Notes: generated by a model from the letters alone, not told the origin. Shown: positions 16,320-24,403, counted from the first letter of the stretch. The stretch: DNA of 64,000 nt from Azospirillum ramasamyi (GCF_003233655.1 NZ_CP029833.1:248001-312000), one strand, 5' to 3'. A program made the numbers and translations.

Positions 16320-17063
16320 ATGACCGAGAACGCCATCATCGAACTCCGCAAGGTCGGCAAGTGGTACAACAGCTACCATGCCCTGCGCGACGTCAGCCTC
16401 AGCATCGGCAAGGGTGAGAAGGTCGTCGTCTGCGGCCCCTCGGGGTCGGGCAAGTCGACGATGATCCGCTGCATCAACCGGCTGGAGGCGCATCAGACCG
16501 GCCACATCATCGTCGACGGCATCGAGCTGACCGACGACGTGAAGGCGGTGGAGAAGATCCGCCGCAAGGTCGGCATGGTGTTCCAGAACTTCAACCTGTT
16601 CCCGCACCTGACCGTCCTGCAGAACCTGACGCTGGCCCCCATCTGGGTCCGCGGCATGGCGAAATCCGAGATCGAGGAGATCGCCATGATGTACCTGAAT
16701 CGGGTGCGCATCCCCGATCAGGCGCACAAGTTCCCCGGCCAGCTGTCCGGCGGCCAGCAGCAGCGAGTCGCCATCGCCCGCGCCCTGTGCATGCGCCCGG
16801 AGATCATGCTGTTCGACGAGCCGACCTCCGCCCTCGACCCCGAAATGGTCAAGGAGGTGCTGGACGTGATGACCGAGCTGGCGGGCGAGGGCATGACCAT
16901 GGTTTGCGTCACCCACGAAATGGGCTTCGCCCGGCAGGTCGCCGACTCTATTGTCTTCATGGCCGAAGGCTCGATCATCGAGAGCGGGTCGCCGGCCGAA
17001 TTCTTCGGGAACCCGAAAAGCGAGCGCACCCGCCAGTTCCTGGGCCAGATCCTGGAACATTGA
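16320..17063 (+). CDS. aapP: General L-amino acid ABC transporter ATP-binding protein
   Basis: ATPase of the polar amino-acid family, 247 residues, full length. Walker [10 protein letters not shown] (near 41-49), Q-loop [17 protein letters not shown], signature [15 protein letters not shown], Walker [15 protein letters not shown] and the switch His in [13 protein letters not shown] are all present. GGAG lies 8 bases before ATG 16320. It completes the aapJQMP set and is followed after 36 bases by a response-regulator gene on the same strand, which may be read from the same transcript. Confidence 0.96.
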   Translation: MTENAIIELRKVGKWYNSYHALRDVSLSIGKGEKVVVCGPSGSGKSTMIRCINRLEAHQTGHIIVDGIELTDDVKAVEKIRRKVGMVFQNFNLFPHLTVLQNLTLAPIWVRGMAKSEIEEIAMMYLNRVRIPDQAHKFPGQLSGGQQQRVAIARALCMRPEIMLFDEPTSALDPEMVKEVLDVMTELAGEGMTMVCVTHEMGFARQVADSIVFMAEGSIIESGSPAEFFGNPKSERTRQFLGQILEH

Positions 17064-17099
17064 GGCGATTAGGGGCTCGGGCAAGCGGACGAGAGGGCC

Positions 17100-17831
17100 A
17101 TGCCGGCGACCATTGCCATCACCGACGACGACGCGGTGACGCGCGAGACGCTGAAGTCCTACCTGACGGACGAAGGCTTCGACGTCCTGCTGGCCCGGAG
17201 CGCGGAAGAGCTGAAGGACCTGCTGGCGGCCAGCGAGGTGGATGTCGTCCTGCTCGACATCCGGCTGCCGCGCCAGGACGGGCTGACCCTGACCCGCGAG
17301 CTTCGCGCGGTGTCGGAGATCGGCATCATCCTGGTCAGCAGCCGGGCGGAGAAGCTGGACCGCATCATCGGGCTGGAGATGGGGGCCGACGACTACATCG
17401 CGAAGCCCTTCGAGCCGCGCGAGATCCTGGCGCGGGTGCGGAACCTGCTGCGCCGTCTGAAGGCGCCGGGCGACCAGCGCGACGACCGCCAGCGCCGCTT
17501 CGCCGGCTGGACCCTGTGGCTGGACCGCATGCGCCTGACCGATCCGCTGGGCCAGCCGGTCCGGTTGACCGGGGCGGAGTTCGAGCTGCTGTCGACCTTC
17601 GTCTGCAACCCCGGCCGGGTGATGAACCGCGACTATCTGCTGACGGCGACGACCCGGCGGAAGACCGACGCGACCGACCGCACCATAGACAGCCTGGTCC
17701 GCCGCCTGCGCCGCCTGATCGAAGCCGACCCCGCCGACCCCCGGCTGATCGTGACCGTCCACGGCACCGGCTACCTGTTCGCCGGCGACGTCACGCAGGA
17801 TGATCCCCTCTCCCCCCCGGGGAGAGGGTGA
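17100..17831 (+). CDS. OmpR/TorR-type response regulator, orphan
   Basis: A two-domain transcription factor, 243 residues. The receiver domain (1-118) has the acidic pair DDD (9-11), phosphoacceptor Asp53 in VVLLDIRLP, and Lys in YIAKPFEPRE. The C-terminal winged helix (about 135-230) shows LTGAEFELLSTFVCNPGRVMNRDYLL and VRRLRRLIEADPADPRLIVTVHGTGY, the PhoB/OmpR signature; the TorR-like ARVRNLLRR linker is present. No histidine kinase is adjacent; the nearest, at 11503, is of a different class. Position behind aapP and before a second AapJ-like protein suggests it reports amino-acid or related nutrient status. Its last residues (PLSPPGRG) are encoded by a dispersed hairpin repeat. GAGAGG precedes the ATG. 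Confidence 0.9.
   Translation: MPATIAITDDDAVTRETLKSYLTDEGFDVLLARSAEELKDLLAASEVDVVLLDIRLPRQDGLTLTRELRAVSEIGIILVSSRAEKLDRIIGLEMGADDYIAKPFEPREILARVRNLLRRLKAPGDQRDDRQRRFAGWTLWLDRMRLTDPLGQPVRLTGAEFELLSTFVCNPGRVMNRDYLLTATTRRKTDATDRTIDSLVRRLRRLIEADPADPRLIVTVHGTGYLFAGDVTQDDPLSPPGRG
17807..17829. repeat. CCCTCTCCCC/GGGGAGAGGG hairpin inside the end of the regulator gene
   Basis: A 10-bp perfect stem (17807-17816 with 17820-17829) with a CCC loop. It lies within the final codons of the response-regulator gene and supplies its last eight residues, so either a repeat inserted at the original stop or the gene end was extended into a terminator. Same family as the hairpins at 10595, 19321 and 51745. Confidence 0.65.
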
Positions 17832-18152
17832 GGGGGTCGCGCGGCGAGGATCCTCAAGAACCGCGCACTCCCCGTTCACCACCGAATCCACCCCCTGCAT
17901 CCCCTTACCCCGAGCAACTCCCCCGTCGCGACAGTCTCGCGGCGGCCACCCGCTCGGTAGCCTGGGCCACGGGACATGCGAAAAATTCGCATGGATCCCG
18001 TGGCCCCACTTTCATGCCTTTCCCCAGGCAACCGGCCCATTTCAACGTCACGCTGGCGGAGGAAGCCCGAGTCGCTGCATAGTCCGCCCGGCGCGGGAGG
18101 CGGCGCGATCGGGCGGCGCCGCCGGTACGGTTATCGGGAGATGGATTGCGCG
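17832..18152. other. Gap between response regulator and second AapJ-like gene
   Basis: About 320 bases. Open reading frames here begin at non-credible places (one ATG lies inside a hairpin at 17976). The only clear structure is the large stem-loop at 17965-18005; a ribosome site GGGAG at 18136-18140 belongs to the next gene. Confidence 0.5.
17965..18005. promoter_or_regulatory. 41-nt near-perfect stem-loop upstream of the AapJ-like gene
   Basis: GGCCACGGGA (17965-17974) pairs with TCCCGTGGCC (17996-18005), and directly inside it CATGCGAA (17975-17982) pairs with TTCGCATG (17986-17993), leaving an AAA loop and a GA bulge. Eighteen base pairs in 41 bases is far beyond chance. It could be a terminator for the upstream operon, a leader structure or a protein-binding site about 150 bases before the next start. 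Confidence 0.6.
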
Positions 18153-19196
18153 ATGGGGCTGGTCGGGACTTTCCGGCGTTTCGCTGCCGGGATGCTGCTG
18201 GCATTGGTTGCGGTGCTGCCGCCGGCACAGGCCCTTGCCGGCGGCGGCGAAACGCTGGAGCGCATACAGGGCCGCGGCTTCCTGATCTGCGGGCTGCGCA
18301 GCGGGGTCAGCGGGATTTCCTTCTCCGACCCGCAGGGGCATCTGGACGGCTTCCTGGTCGATGTCTGCCGCGTCTTCGCCGCGGCGACGCTGGGCAACGC
18401 CCAGGCGATCCGCGTCGTCCGCCTGCCGGAAAAGCCCCAGGAATTCCAGGCGGTGGAGAAGCATGACGTCGACATCGCGCTGACCACCACGACCTGGACC
18501 TTCAGCCGCGAGCTGTCGCACGACATCGAGTTCCTGATGCCTTTGCTGCATGACGGCCAGGGCTTCGCCATCCACGGCGACGGCACCGCGCCGCCGCTCG
18601 ACCGGCTGGGGCCGCGCACGGTCTGCGTCAAGACCGCGACCACCACCCTCCGCAATCTGGAAGACCATATCCGCAAATCCGACCTGCCCTGGTCGATCCG
18701 CACCTTCCAGACGCTGGACGAGGCGCTGCAGGCCTTCCTCGCCCATGAATGCGACCTGCTGACCACCGACCGCACGGTTCTGGTCACCTCGCTGGCCGGC
18801 TACCGCAAGGCGGGGATGGCCATCCACGTTTATCCGGACGTGATCTCGCGCGAGCCGCTGACCCCCTACGTCGCGCGGGGCGACCGCAACTGGTACGACA
18901 TCGCCCGCTGGGTCCTCCACGCCATCGTGCTGGCCGACGCCAAGGGCCTCACCTCCGCCGACGTGCAGGCCGGCCGCATCCCCGACGATCCCGAACTGCA
19001 CCGCATGCTGGGCCGGACCGGCACCGCCGCCCGCACGCTGGGCCTGCCCGACGACTGGGCCCTGCAGGTGCTGGCGCAGGTCGGGAACTACGGCGAGATC
19101 TTCGACCGCAACCTCGGCGTCCCCTACGGCATGGACCGCGGGCAGAACAAGCCCTGGACCCAGGGCGGCCTGCTCTATTCGCCGCCGTTCAGGTGA
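18153..19196 (+). CDS. Second AapJ/BztA-like periplasmic binding protein, stand-alone
   Basis: A 347-residue exported protein related to AapJ but diverged. The signal peptide spans about residues 1-28 (MLLALVAVLPPAQALA). Shared landmarks with AapJ are FLICGLRSGVSG, GFLVDVCRVFAAATLGN, ALTTTTWTFSREL, DLLTTDRTVLVTSLAGY, VISREPLTPYVARGD and the terminal VGNYGEIFDRNLG. No permease or ATPase gene accompanies it, so it may feed AapQMP with another ligand or act as a periplasmic ligand sensor linked to the orphan regulator upstream. ATG 18153 is favoured because GGGAG lies 12 bases ahead; ATG 18141 touches that site directly. Followed by a cluster of terminator hairpins. Confidence 0.85.
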   Translation: MGLVGTFRRFAAGMLLALVAVLPPAQALAGGGETLERIQGRGFLICGLRSGVSGISFSDPQGHLDGFLVDVCRVFAAATLGNAQAIRVVRLPEKPQEFQAVEKHDVDIALTTTTWTFSRELSHDIEFLMPLLHDGQGFAIHGDGTAPPLDRLGPRTVCVKTATTTLRNLEDHIRKSDLPWSIRTFQTLDEALQAFLAHECDLLTTDRTVLVTSLAGYRKAGMAIHVYPDVISREPLTPYVARGDRNWYDIARWVLHAIVLADAKGLTSADVQAGRIPDDPELHRMLGRTGTAARTLGLPDDWALQVLAQVGNYGEIFDRNLGVPYGMDRGQNKPWTQGGLLYSPPFR

Positions 19197-19206
19197 AATA
19201 TATCAT

Positions 19207-19242
19207 CGAGCGTAAGGTCTGACCCGTCAGACTTCACGCTCG
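19207..19242 (+). terminator. 16-bp hairpin after the AapJ-like gene
   Basis: CGAGCGTAAGGTCTGA pairs with TCAGACTTCACGCTCG with one G-U pair and one mismatch and a CCCG loop, ten bases past the stop codon at 19196. Good position for the terminator of the rightward genes. Confidence 0.65.
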
Positions 19243-19278
19243 CCCTCAGACGGTGGGCGGGGCGGCAGTCGCGGCCCT

Positions 19279-19316
19279 TACCGCCGAGCATAAGTCAGGA
19301 CTTCCGCTCGGCGGTA
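19279..19316. terminator. Second hairpin in the convergent gap
   Basis: TACCGCCGAGC (19279-19289) pairs perfectly with GCTCGGCGGTA (19306-19316), and AAGT/ACTT can extend the stem into the loop. It lies between convergent genes and could end transcription from either side. Confidence 0.55.
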
Positions 19317-19320
19317 TTAT

Positions 19321-19343
19321 CCCTCTCCCGAGGCGGGAGAGGG
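19321..19343 (-). terminator. CCCTCTCCCG/CGGGAGAGGG hairpin after the leftward ABC operon
   Basis: A 10-bp perfect stem with an AGG loop, eight bases beyond the stop of the leftward ATPase gene at 19351; on that strand it is followed by ATAATA. Member of the dispersed hairpin family. Confidence 0.65.
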
Positions 19344-19350
19344 TATGTCA

Positions 19351-20076
19351 CTACGCCGCCAGCACCACGCCCAGATGCCGTTCCAGCAGCGCCGTGTCGG
19401 TCCTCGCCTGCGCGGCCGGTCCGGCATGCACCACCCGGCCGCGGTCGAGGAAGACCACGCGGTCGGCGAACTCCAGCGCGCGGTCGACCTGCTGCTCCAC
19501 CAGCACGACGGTCATGTCGAGACCGGACAGCGCCGCCATCAGCGTGTCGCAGATGACCGGGGCCAGCCCCTCCAGCGGTTCGTCGAGCAGCAGCACCGTC
19601 GGCTTGCCCAGCAGGGCGCGGGCGACCGACAGCATCTGCTGCTCGCCGCCCGACAGGTCGCCGCCGCCGTTGCGCCGCCGCTCGCCCAGCCGCGGGAACA
19701 GCGTGTAGGCCTCCTCCAATGCGCAGCGCGGCCGGCCCTTCAGCCCGGTGACGAGGTTCTCCTCCACCGTCAGCGACTTGAAGATGTCGCGCGTCTGCGG
19801 GACATAGCCCAGCCCCGCCGCCGCCCGCGCCGAGCTGCTCATCCCGCCGAGCTCCACGCCGTCCAGCCGGATGCCGCCGCCATGGCGGGTGGTCTGGCCG
19901 ACCAGCGTCGCCAGCGTCGTCGTCTTGCCCACCCCGTTGCGGCCCAGCAGGGCCAGCCGCCCGCCCGCCGGCACGCTGAAGGAGATGCCGTCGAGGATCA
20001 GCGTCTTGCCGTAGCCGGCGCGCAGATCCGCGACTTCCAGGCTGCCGGGACTCTTGCCGCCGGGATCAGTGGGCAT
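19351..20076 (-). CDS. Branched-chain-type (HAAT) ABC transporter, LivF-like ATPase
   Basis: A 241-residue ATPase of the hydrophobic amino-acid uptake family. Walker A GRNGVGKTTT (near 45-54), Q-loop VPQTRDIFKSLTVEENL, signature LSGGEQQMLSVARALL, Walker B VLLLDEPLEGLAP and switch region VVLVEQQVDRAL (His replaced by Gln, as in LivF) are seen. It pairs with the LivG-like ATPase, whose coding region it overlaps by 11 bases; GGGGAG precedes its ATG. It is the last gene of the five-gene transporter operon that reads from 24063 leftward. Substrate is discussed under the binding protein. Confidence 0.92.
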   Translation of the reverse strand: MPTDPGGKSPGSLEVADLRAGYGKTLILDGISFSVPAGGRLALLGRNGVGKTTTLATLVGQTTRHGGGIRLDGVELGGMSSSARAAAGLGYVPQTRDIFKSLTVEENLVTGLKGRPRCALEEAYTLFPRLGERRRNGGGDLSGGEQQMLSVARALLGKPTVLLLDEPLEGLAPVICDTLMAALSGLDMTVVLVEQQVDRALEFADRVVFLDRGRVVHAGPAAQARTDTALLERHLGVVLAA

Positions 20077-20821
20077 TGGTCCGGCTCCCCAGATAGACCT
20101 CGCGCACGCGCGGGTCGGCGGCGATCTCCTTGGCGGTGCCGCTGCACAGCAGCCGCCCCTGCGCCAGCACGACGATGGTTCTGGCGAAACGGAAGACGAG
20201 GTCCATATCGTGCTCGATCATCAGCACCGCCAGATCCTCGGGCAGCCGGTCGATGGCGTCGAGGATGCGCTGGCTTTCGGAATGGGGCACGCCGGCCGCC
20301 GGTTCGTCCAGGATCAGCACCTTCGGCTTCATGGCCAGCGCCAGCGCGATCTCCAGCAGCCGCTGCTGCCCGTAGGCGAGCGAGCCGACCGCCGTGTGCG
20401 CCACGGGGGTCAGCCCCATGCTGCCCAGCAGCTCCGCCACCTCATCGGCCAGACCGGCTGTCCTGGCGACAGTGGCGAACAGGCGGAAGGTGCGGCGGTC
20501 GCGCTGCAGGACCGCCAGTTCAAGATGCTCGCGCACCGTCATCGACTTGAACAGCCGCGCCACCTGGAAGCTGCGGATCAGCCCCAGCCGCACCCGCTCC
20601 GCCGCCGGCAGCCGGGTCACGTCGCGGCCGTCCAGCCGGATGGTGCCGGCGCTGGGCGGGATCACCCCGGTGACGAGGTTGACGAAGGTGGTCTTCCCCG
20701 CCCCGTTCGGCCCGATCAGGGCGCAGCGGTCGCCCGCCTTCAGCGTCATGGAAAGGTCGGACGCCACCTGGAGGCCGCCGAAATTCTTGGATAGCCCCTC
20801 GACCTCCAGCAGCGCCGTCAT
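20066..20821 (-). CDS. Branched-chain-type (HAAT) ABC transporter, LivG-like ATPase
   Basis: A 251-residue ATPase. Walker A GPNGAGKTTFVNLVTG (near 37-52), LGLIRSFQVARLFKSMTV (Q-loop region), signature SLAYGQQRLLEIALAL (YGQQR, the usual LivG variant), Walker B VLILDEPAAGVP and switch His in VLMIEHDMDLVF are present. The C-terminal extension ending YLGS is the standard LivG tail. Its ATG at 20821 overlaps the stop of the permease gene (ATGA) with GGAGGG upstream, so translation is coupled. Confidence 0.93.
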   Translation of the reverse strand: MTALLEVEGLSKNFGGLQVASDLSMTLKAGDRCALIGPNGAGKTTFVNLVTGVIPPSAGTIRLDGRDVTRLPAAERVRLGLIRSFQVARLFKSMTVREHLELAVLQRDRRTFRLFATVARTAGLADEVAELLGSMGLTPVAHTAVGSLAYGQQRLLEIALALAMKPKVLILDEPAAGVPHSESQRILDAIDRLPEDLAVLMIEHDMDLVFRFARTIVVLAQGRLLCSGTAKEIAADPRVREVYLGSRTNAH

Positions 20822-21840
20822 GCCCCGCCCTCCTTTCCGCGCCGCAGCCTGCCCAGCCGCTCCACCCCCGACACGATGCCGCCCGGCAGGAACAGGACGA
20901 TGCCGATCAGGAACAGGCCGATGAAGGCCATCCAGTGATAGGGATCGTTGGCGGCCAGGACGTGGTGGACGCCCATGAAGGCGGCCGTGCCGATCACCGC
21001 GCCATAGAGCCGCCCGGTGCCGCCCAGCACCAGCATGACCAGCGCCTCCGCCGACCAGGAAAAGCCGGTGCTGTCCAGCCCGACGATGCCGCTGGTCACC
21101 GCGGTCAGGGCGCCGGCCACCCCGGCGAACACGCCGGCCACAGCATAGAGCACCACCAGATAGGCCTTGGGCGAGCCGCCGATGGCGGAGATCCGCAGGG
21201 GATCCTCTTTAACCCCGCGGCAGGCCAGCCCGAAGGGCGAGCGCACGATCCGCCGCGCCACCACCAGCCCGACCACCAGAACCGCCAGCGCGAACAGGTA
21301 GGAGGTGTGGCCGAACATGTCGAAGCGGAACATCCCCAGCACCGGCGCCGGATCGATGCCCGACAGGCCGTCGCTGCCGCCGGTCCAGTCACGTGCCTTG
21401 TTGGCGACCTCCTGCACGATCTGCCCGACCGCGATGGTCAGCATCAGCAGGGTCAGGCCGCGGGCATGCAGGATCAGCGCGCCGGTGACCAGCGCGAGCA
21501 GACCGCCGGCCAGCCCGCCGACCGCCAGCATCGCGAAGGGGTCGTTGTTCCAGTTGACCGCGACGATGCCGGCGGCATAGGCGCCGGTGCCGAACATCGC
21601 CGCCTGTCCCAGCGTGGCGATCCCGCCATAGCCGAGCACGAGGTCGAGCGACAGCACGAACAGGGCCGAGGCGGCGATGCGGGTCAGCAGCGCCAGATCG
21701 TCCGGCAGCAGCCAGTAGGCGGCCAGCCCCGCCGCCGCGATCAGCGGGATGCCGATCCAGTCCAGCTCGCGGCGGGCGGCAAGCGGGGGATGTCCGGTCA
21801 TGGCGCCGCCCTTGCCGTCCCGCTCGGCGACGCTCGTCAT
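20818..21840 (-). CDS. Branched-chain-type ABC transporter permease, LivM-like
   Basis: A 340-residue inner-membrane protein with about nine hydrophobic segments. The conserved LDLVLGYGGIATLGQAAMFGTGAYAAG and the later GRLYGAVIGTAAF and ITVGQIVQE-like blocks mark LivM; the cytoplasmic RSPFGLACRGVKEDPLRISAIGG loop would contact the ATPases. The first 28 residues are hydrophilic and may include an alternative start at the second Met (MTGHPPLAARRELDW). Starts with AGGGAGGG before ATG and overlaps the livH-like gene by four bases. Confidence 0.92.
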   Translation of the reverse strand: MTSVAERDGKGGAMTGHPPLAARRELDWIGIPLIAAAGLAAYWLLPDDLALLTRIAASALFVLSLDLVLGYGGIATLGQAAMFGTGAYAAGIVAVNWNNDPFAMLAVGGLAGGLLALVTGALILHARGLTLLMLTIAVGQIVQEVANKARDWTGGSDGLSGIDPAPVLGMFRFDMFGHTSYLFALAVLVVGLVVARRIVRSPFGLACRGVKEDPLRISAIGGSPKAYLVVLYAVAGVFAGVAGALTAVTSGIVGLDSTGFSWSAEALVMLVLGGTGRLYGAVIGTAAFMGVHHVLAANDPYHWMAFIGLFLIGIVLFLPGGIVSGVERLGRLRRGKEGGA

Positions 21841-22709
21841 GCCGCCCTCCCTTTGAAGAAGCCGTGGGGCCAGCGGAACAGGATCAGGATCAGGGCGGCG
21901 TAGAAGAAGAACTCGCCGAAATTCGGGATCAGGTATTTGCCGGCGGTGTCGACGATTCCCAGCGCCAGCGCCGCCGCGGCCGAGCCGAAGATGCTGCCCG
22001 CGCCGCCGACCGCCACCACCGCCAGGAACAGCACGATGTAGCGGATGGCGTAATAGGGCTCCAGCGGCAGCAGCTCCGCCCCCAGAACGCCGCCCAGCGC
22101 CGCCAGCCCGGTGCCGAGCGCGAAGGTCGCCAGATAGAGCCGCTCGGTCCGGATGCCCAGCGCCGCCGCCATCGCCGGATCATCCACCGCCGCGCGCAGC
22201 CGGATGCCGAAATCGGTGCGTTCCAGCAGCCACCACAGCCCCAGCAGGGTCGCCGCCCCGGCGCCGATCACGAAGGCGCGGTGGGTCGGGATCGCCTTCG
22301 GCCCCAGCTCCACCGTGCCGGTCAGCAGTTCCGGCAGCGGGATGCGCTTCAGCGTCGGGCCGAACAGATAGTTGATGCCGGCGACGATGACGAAGGTCAG
22401 GCCGATGGTCAGCAGCACCTGCGCCAGCTCGTTCGCCGAGCCGTAGATGCGGCGGTACAGCAGCCGTTCCAGCGGCAGCGCCGCCAGCACCGTCAGCGCC
22501 ACCGCCACCACCAGCGCCACCCCATAGGGCAGCCCGGCGGTCTGCGCCGCATAGGACGCGACATAGCCGCCGACCATGGCGAAGGCGCCATGCGCCAGAT
22601 TGACCACCCGCATCAGCCCCAGCGTCACCGACAGGCCGACGGAGATGATGAAGAGGATCATGCCGTAGGCGACCCCGTCGACGGCGATCCCGAACATGGT
22701 TTCCATCAT
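21837..22709 (-). CDS. Branched-chain-type ABC transporter permease, LivH-like
   Basis: A 290-residue permease with eight hydrophobic segments. LGLMRVVNLAHGAFAMVGGYVA near the N-terminus is the LivH signature, and the cytoplasmic FGIRLRAAVDDPAMAAALGIRTERLYLATFALG loop is the ATPase-coupling site. Two consecutive ATGs (22709 and 22706) follow GGAGAG; the second has better spacing. The gene is separated from the upstream binding-protein gene by 169 bases containing several hairpins, unlike the overlapping genes downstream. Confidence 0.92.
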   Translation of the reverse strand: MMETMFGIAVDGVAYGMILFIISVGLSVTLGLMRVVNLAHGAFAMVGGYVASYAAQTAGLPYGVALVVAVALTVLAALPLERLLYRRIYGSANELAQVLLTIGLTFVIVAGINYLFGPTLKRIPLPELLTGTVELGPKAIPTHRAFVIGAGAATLLGLWWLLERTDFGIRLRAAVDDPAMAAALGIRTERLYLATFALGTGLAALGGVLGAELLPLEPYYAIRYIVLFLAVVAVGGAGSIFGSAAAALALGIVDTAGKYLIPNFGEFFFYAALILILFRWPHGFFKGRAA

Positions 22710-22719
22710 GTCTCTCCAC

Positions 22720-22868
22720 CTGCCCTCGCCCGCCCCGGCAGAGGGAGGGGGCCCATGGCGAAGCCATGGGGAGGGTGAGGAGCAATCCAGGAATCAGGCG
22801 CTTTAATCTTGCCTCCCCCCTCACCCTTCCCGCTTCGCGGGCCCCTTCTCCCAAAGTGGGAGAGGGAT
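22720..22868 (-). terminator. Cluster of hairpins between binding-protein and permease genes
   Basis: Within 150 bases there are CCCATGG-CGAAG-CCATGGG (near 22752-22770), CCCGC-TTC-GCGGG (near 22830-22842) and a CCCTTCTCCC/GGGAGAGGG hairpin with one mismatch (near 22844-22866). The last resembles the dispersed CCCTCTCCC repeats. Located after the binding-protein stop and before the permeases, the cluster should reduce read-through so that binding protein is made in excess. Confidence 0.55.
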
Positions 22869-22878
22869 ACCCGCCCCC

Positions 22879-24063
22879 TCATTTCCCCAACTTGTACCCA
22901 TAGTCCGGCTGGTTCGGGAACGCCTCCTTCTCGACGTTCTCCAATTTGCCGTCGACCTTCTCGACGGTGCGCAGATAGATCGTCTGGGTGACGTGGCGGC
23001 TGTCGGGGTCGATGGTCAGCGGGCCGCGCGGGCTTTCCCAGCTCATGCCCTTCACCGAGTCCACCGCCTTGGCGCCGTCGATCTTGCCGCCGCCGTTCCT
23101 GATCATCTGATAAATGACATGCACGCCGTCATAGGCGCCGACCGAGCTGAAGGTGACGGTGTCGGTCGACCCGAACATCTCCTGGTGCTTGGCGAGGAAG
23201 GCCTTGTTCTTCGCCGAGTCATGGGCGCGGCTGTAGTTGAAGAAGGTGGTGATGCCCAGCGCCGCGTCGCCCAGCGCCGGCAGGTCCGGCTCCTGGGTCA
23301 GGTCGCCCGGACCGAAGAACTTGATGCCGGCCGCCTTCAGCCCGGTGTCGTTGAAGGCCTTGGCGAAGGCGAGCGTCGGCGGGCCGGCGGGCAGGAAGGC
23401 GTAAACCGCCTCGGCGCCCGAATCCTTGATGCGCTGCATGAAGGGGGCGAAGTCCGTGGACTTCATCGGCATGCGGATGGTGTCCACCACCGTGCCGCCA
23501 TGCTTCTCGAAGGTGGTCTTGAAGGCGGTTTCGCCGTCGATGCCGGGGCCGTAGTCGCTGACCGCCGACACCGCCTTCCTGATTCCCTGCTTGGCCATGT
23601 ATTCGGCCAGCGGCACCGTGTTCTGCCACAGGGTGAAGGAGGTGCGGACATAGCGCGGCGACTTTTCCGTGATGGCGGATGTCGCGGCGTTGAAGATCAC
23701 GCAGGGGATGTTCGCCTCGTCGATCAGCGGGGCGACGGCCAGCGCGTCGGGCGTGAAGAAATAGCCGGCGAGGAAGGACACCTTCTCCTTGACGATCAGT
23801 TCCTGCGACAGCGCCTTGGACTGCGCCGGGTTGGCCTGGTCGAGATCCTTGTAGATGAACTCCACCGTGTCGTTGCCGATGGTCTTGCCATGTTCGGCCT
23901 GATAGATCTCGATCGCTTCGCGGAAGGTCTTGCCGACCACGCCGTAGGGCCCGGAGAACGGCGCGACGACACCGACCTTGATGGTGGCGGCCCCGGCCGA
24001 ACCGGCCGTCAGCGCCAGACCGAACGCCGCACCCAGCAGCGCGTTGCGCAGAGTCCTCGTCAT
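22879..24063 (-). CDS. ABC transporter periplasmic binding protein, aromatic-acid-type candidate
   Basis: A 394-residue type I periplasmic binding protein (Peripla_BP_6). From ATG 24063 it has a signal peptide (about 1-25, ending GSAGA) and then IKVGVVAPFSGPYGVVGKTFREA, KEKVSFLAGYFFTPDALAVAPL, VSAVSDYGPGIDGETAFKTTF and AVYAFLPAGPPTLAFAKAF. GGGAGGG lies 3-4 bases before this ATG, which is why it is preferred to the ATG at 24075. It is divergent from pcaDCBHG and sits in a complete HAAT set, so I infer that it binds an aromatic acid such as protocatechuate or 4-hydroxybenzoate, or a precursor, rather than leucine. The ligand is not proven by sequence. Confidence 0.88.
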   Translation of the reverse strand: MTRTLRNALLGAAFGLALTAGSAGAATIKVGVVAPFSGPYGVVGKTFREAIEIYQAEHGKTIGNDTVEFIYKDLDQANPAQSKALSQELIVKEKVSFLAGYFFTPDALAVAPLIDEANIPCVIFNAATSAITEKSPRYVRTSFTLWQNTVPLAEYMAKQGIRKAVSAVSDYGPGIDGETAFKTTFEKHGGTVVDTIRMPMKSTDFAPFMQRIKDSGAEAVYAFLPAGPPTLAFAKAFNDTGLKAAGIKFFGPGDLTQEPDLPALGDAALGITTFFNYSRAHDSAKNKAFLAKHQEMFGSTDTVTFSSVGAYDGVHVIYQMIRNGGGKIDGAKAVDSVKGMSWESPRGPLTIDPDSRHVTQTIYLRTVEKVDGKLENVEKEAFPNQPDYGYKLGK

Positions 24064-24158
24064 CGTCCCTCCCACATGTGACCATATGCCGGAGCCCGAA
24101 TTCGCGGCCCCGATCGTTGACTGTTCCGTTCAGCGTACTGAGGGGCAGCCGAACCGTC

Positions 24159-24186
24159 AAGTGCGATATATGATATGAAGTGCGAT
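24159..24186. promoter_or_regulatory. Direct repeat AAGTGCGAT, possible regulator site
   Basis: AAGTGCGAT occurs at 24159-24167 and again at 24178-24186, 19 bases apart, with the AT-rich ATATGATATG between them. The position, about 100 bases before the transporter start and 370 before pcaD, suits a site controlling the leftward operon. No known consensus is claimed. Confidence 0.4.
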
Positions 24187-24403
24187 CATCGCCCAAGACT
24201 CAAGTCAATAATAAATAATTGTTTAGTAACGGAAAAGCGAAGCCTCTCTAACTAATTTACTATGCTTGCCTCATGCTGCGGTGCGATTGGGGCGCTTACC
24301 GCACGAATACTCCTATGTTCGACCTTGACAGCCGAAACACCCAACGCTCAATCTGTGCGTAAAGGCGAATATACGGGCGGTCTTCGCACGATCGAGAGGT
24401 CAT

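Noticed and set aside
15066-17900. 944-codon open frame antisense to aapM, aapP and the response regulator
   Set aside because: Antisense to three unmistakable conserved genes; low-complexity protein typical of shadow frames in GC-rich DNA.
17976-18152. N-terminal extension of the AapJ-like gene from ATG 17976
   Set aside because: The ATG lies inside a hairpin and the extension would place 59 non-signal residues before an intact signal peptide.
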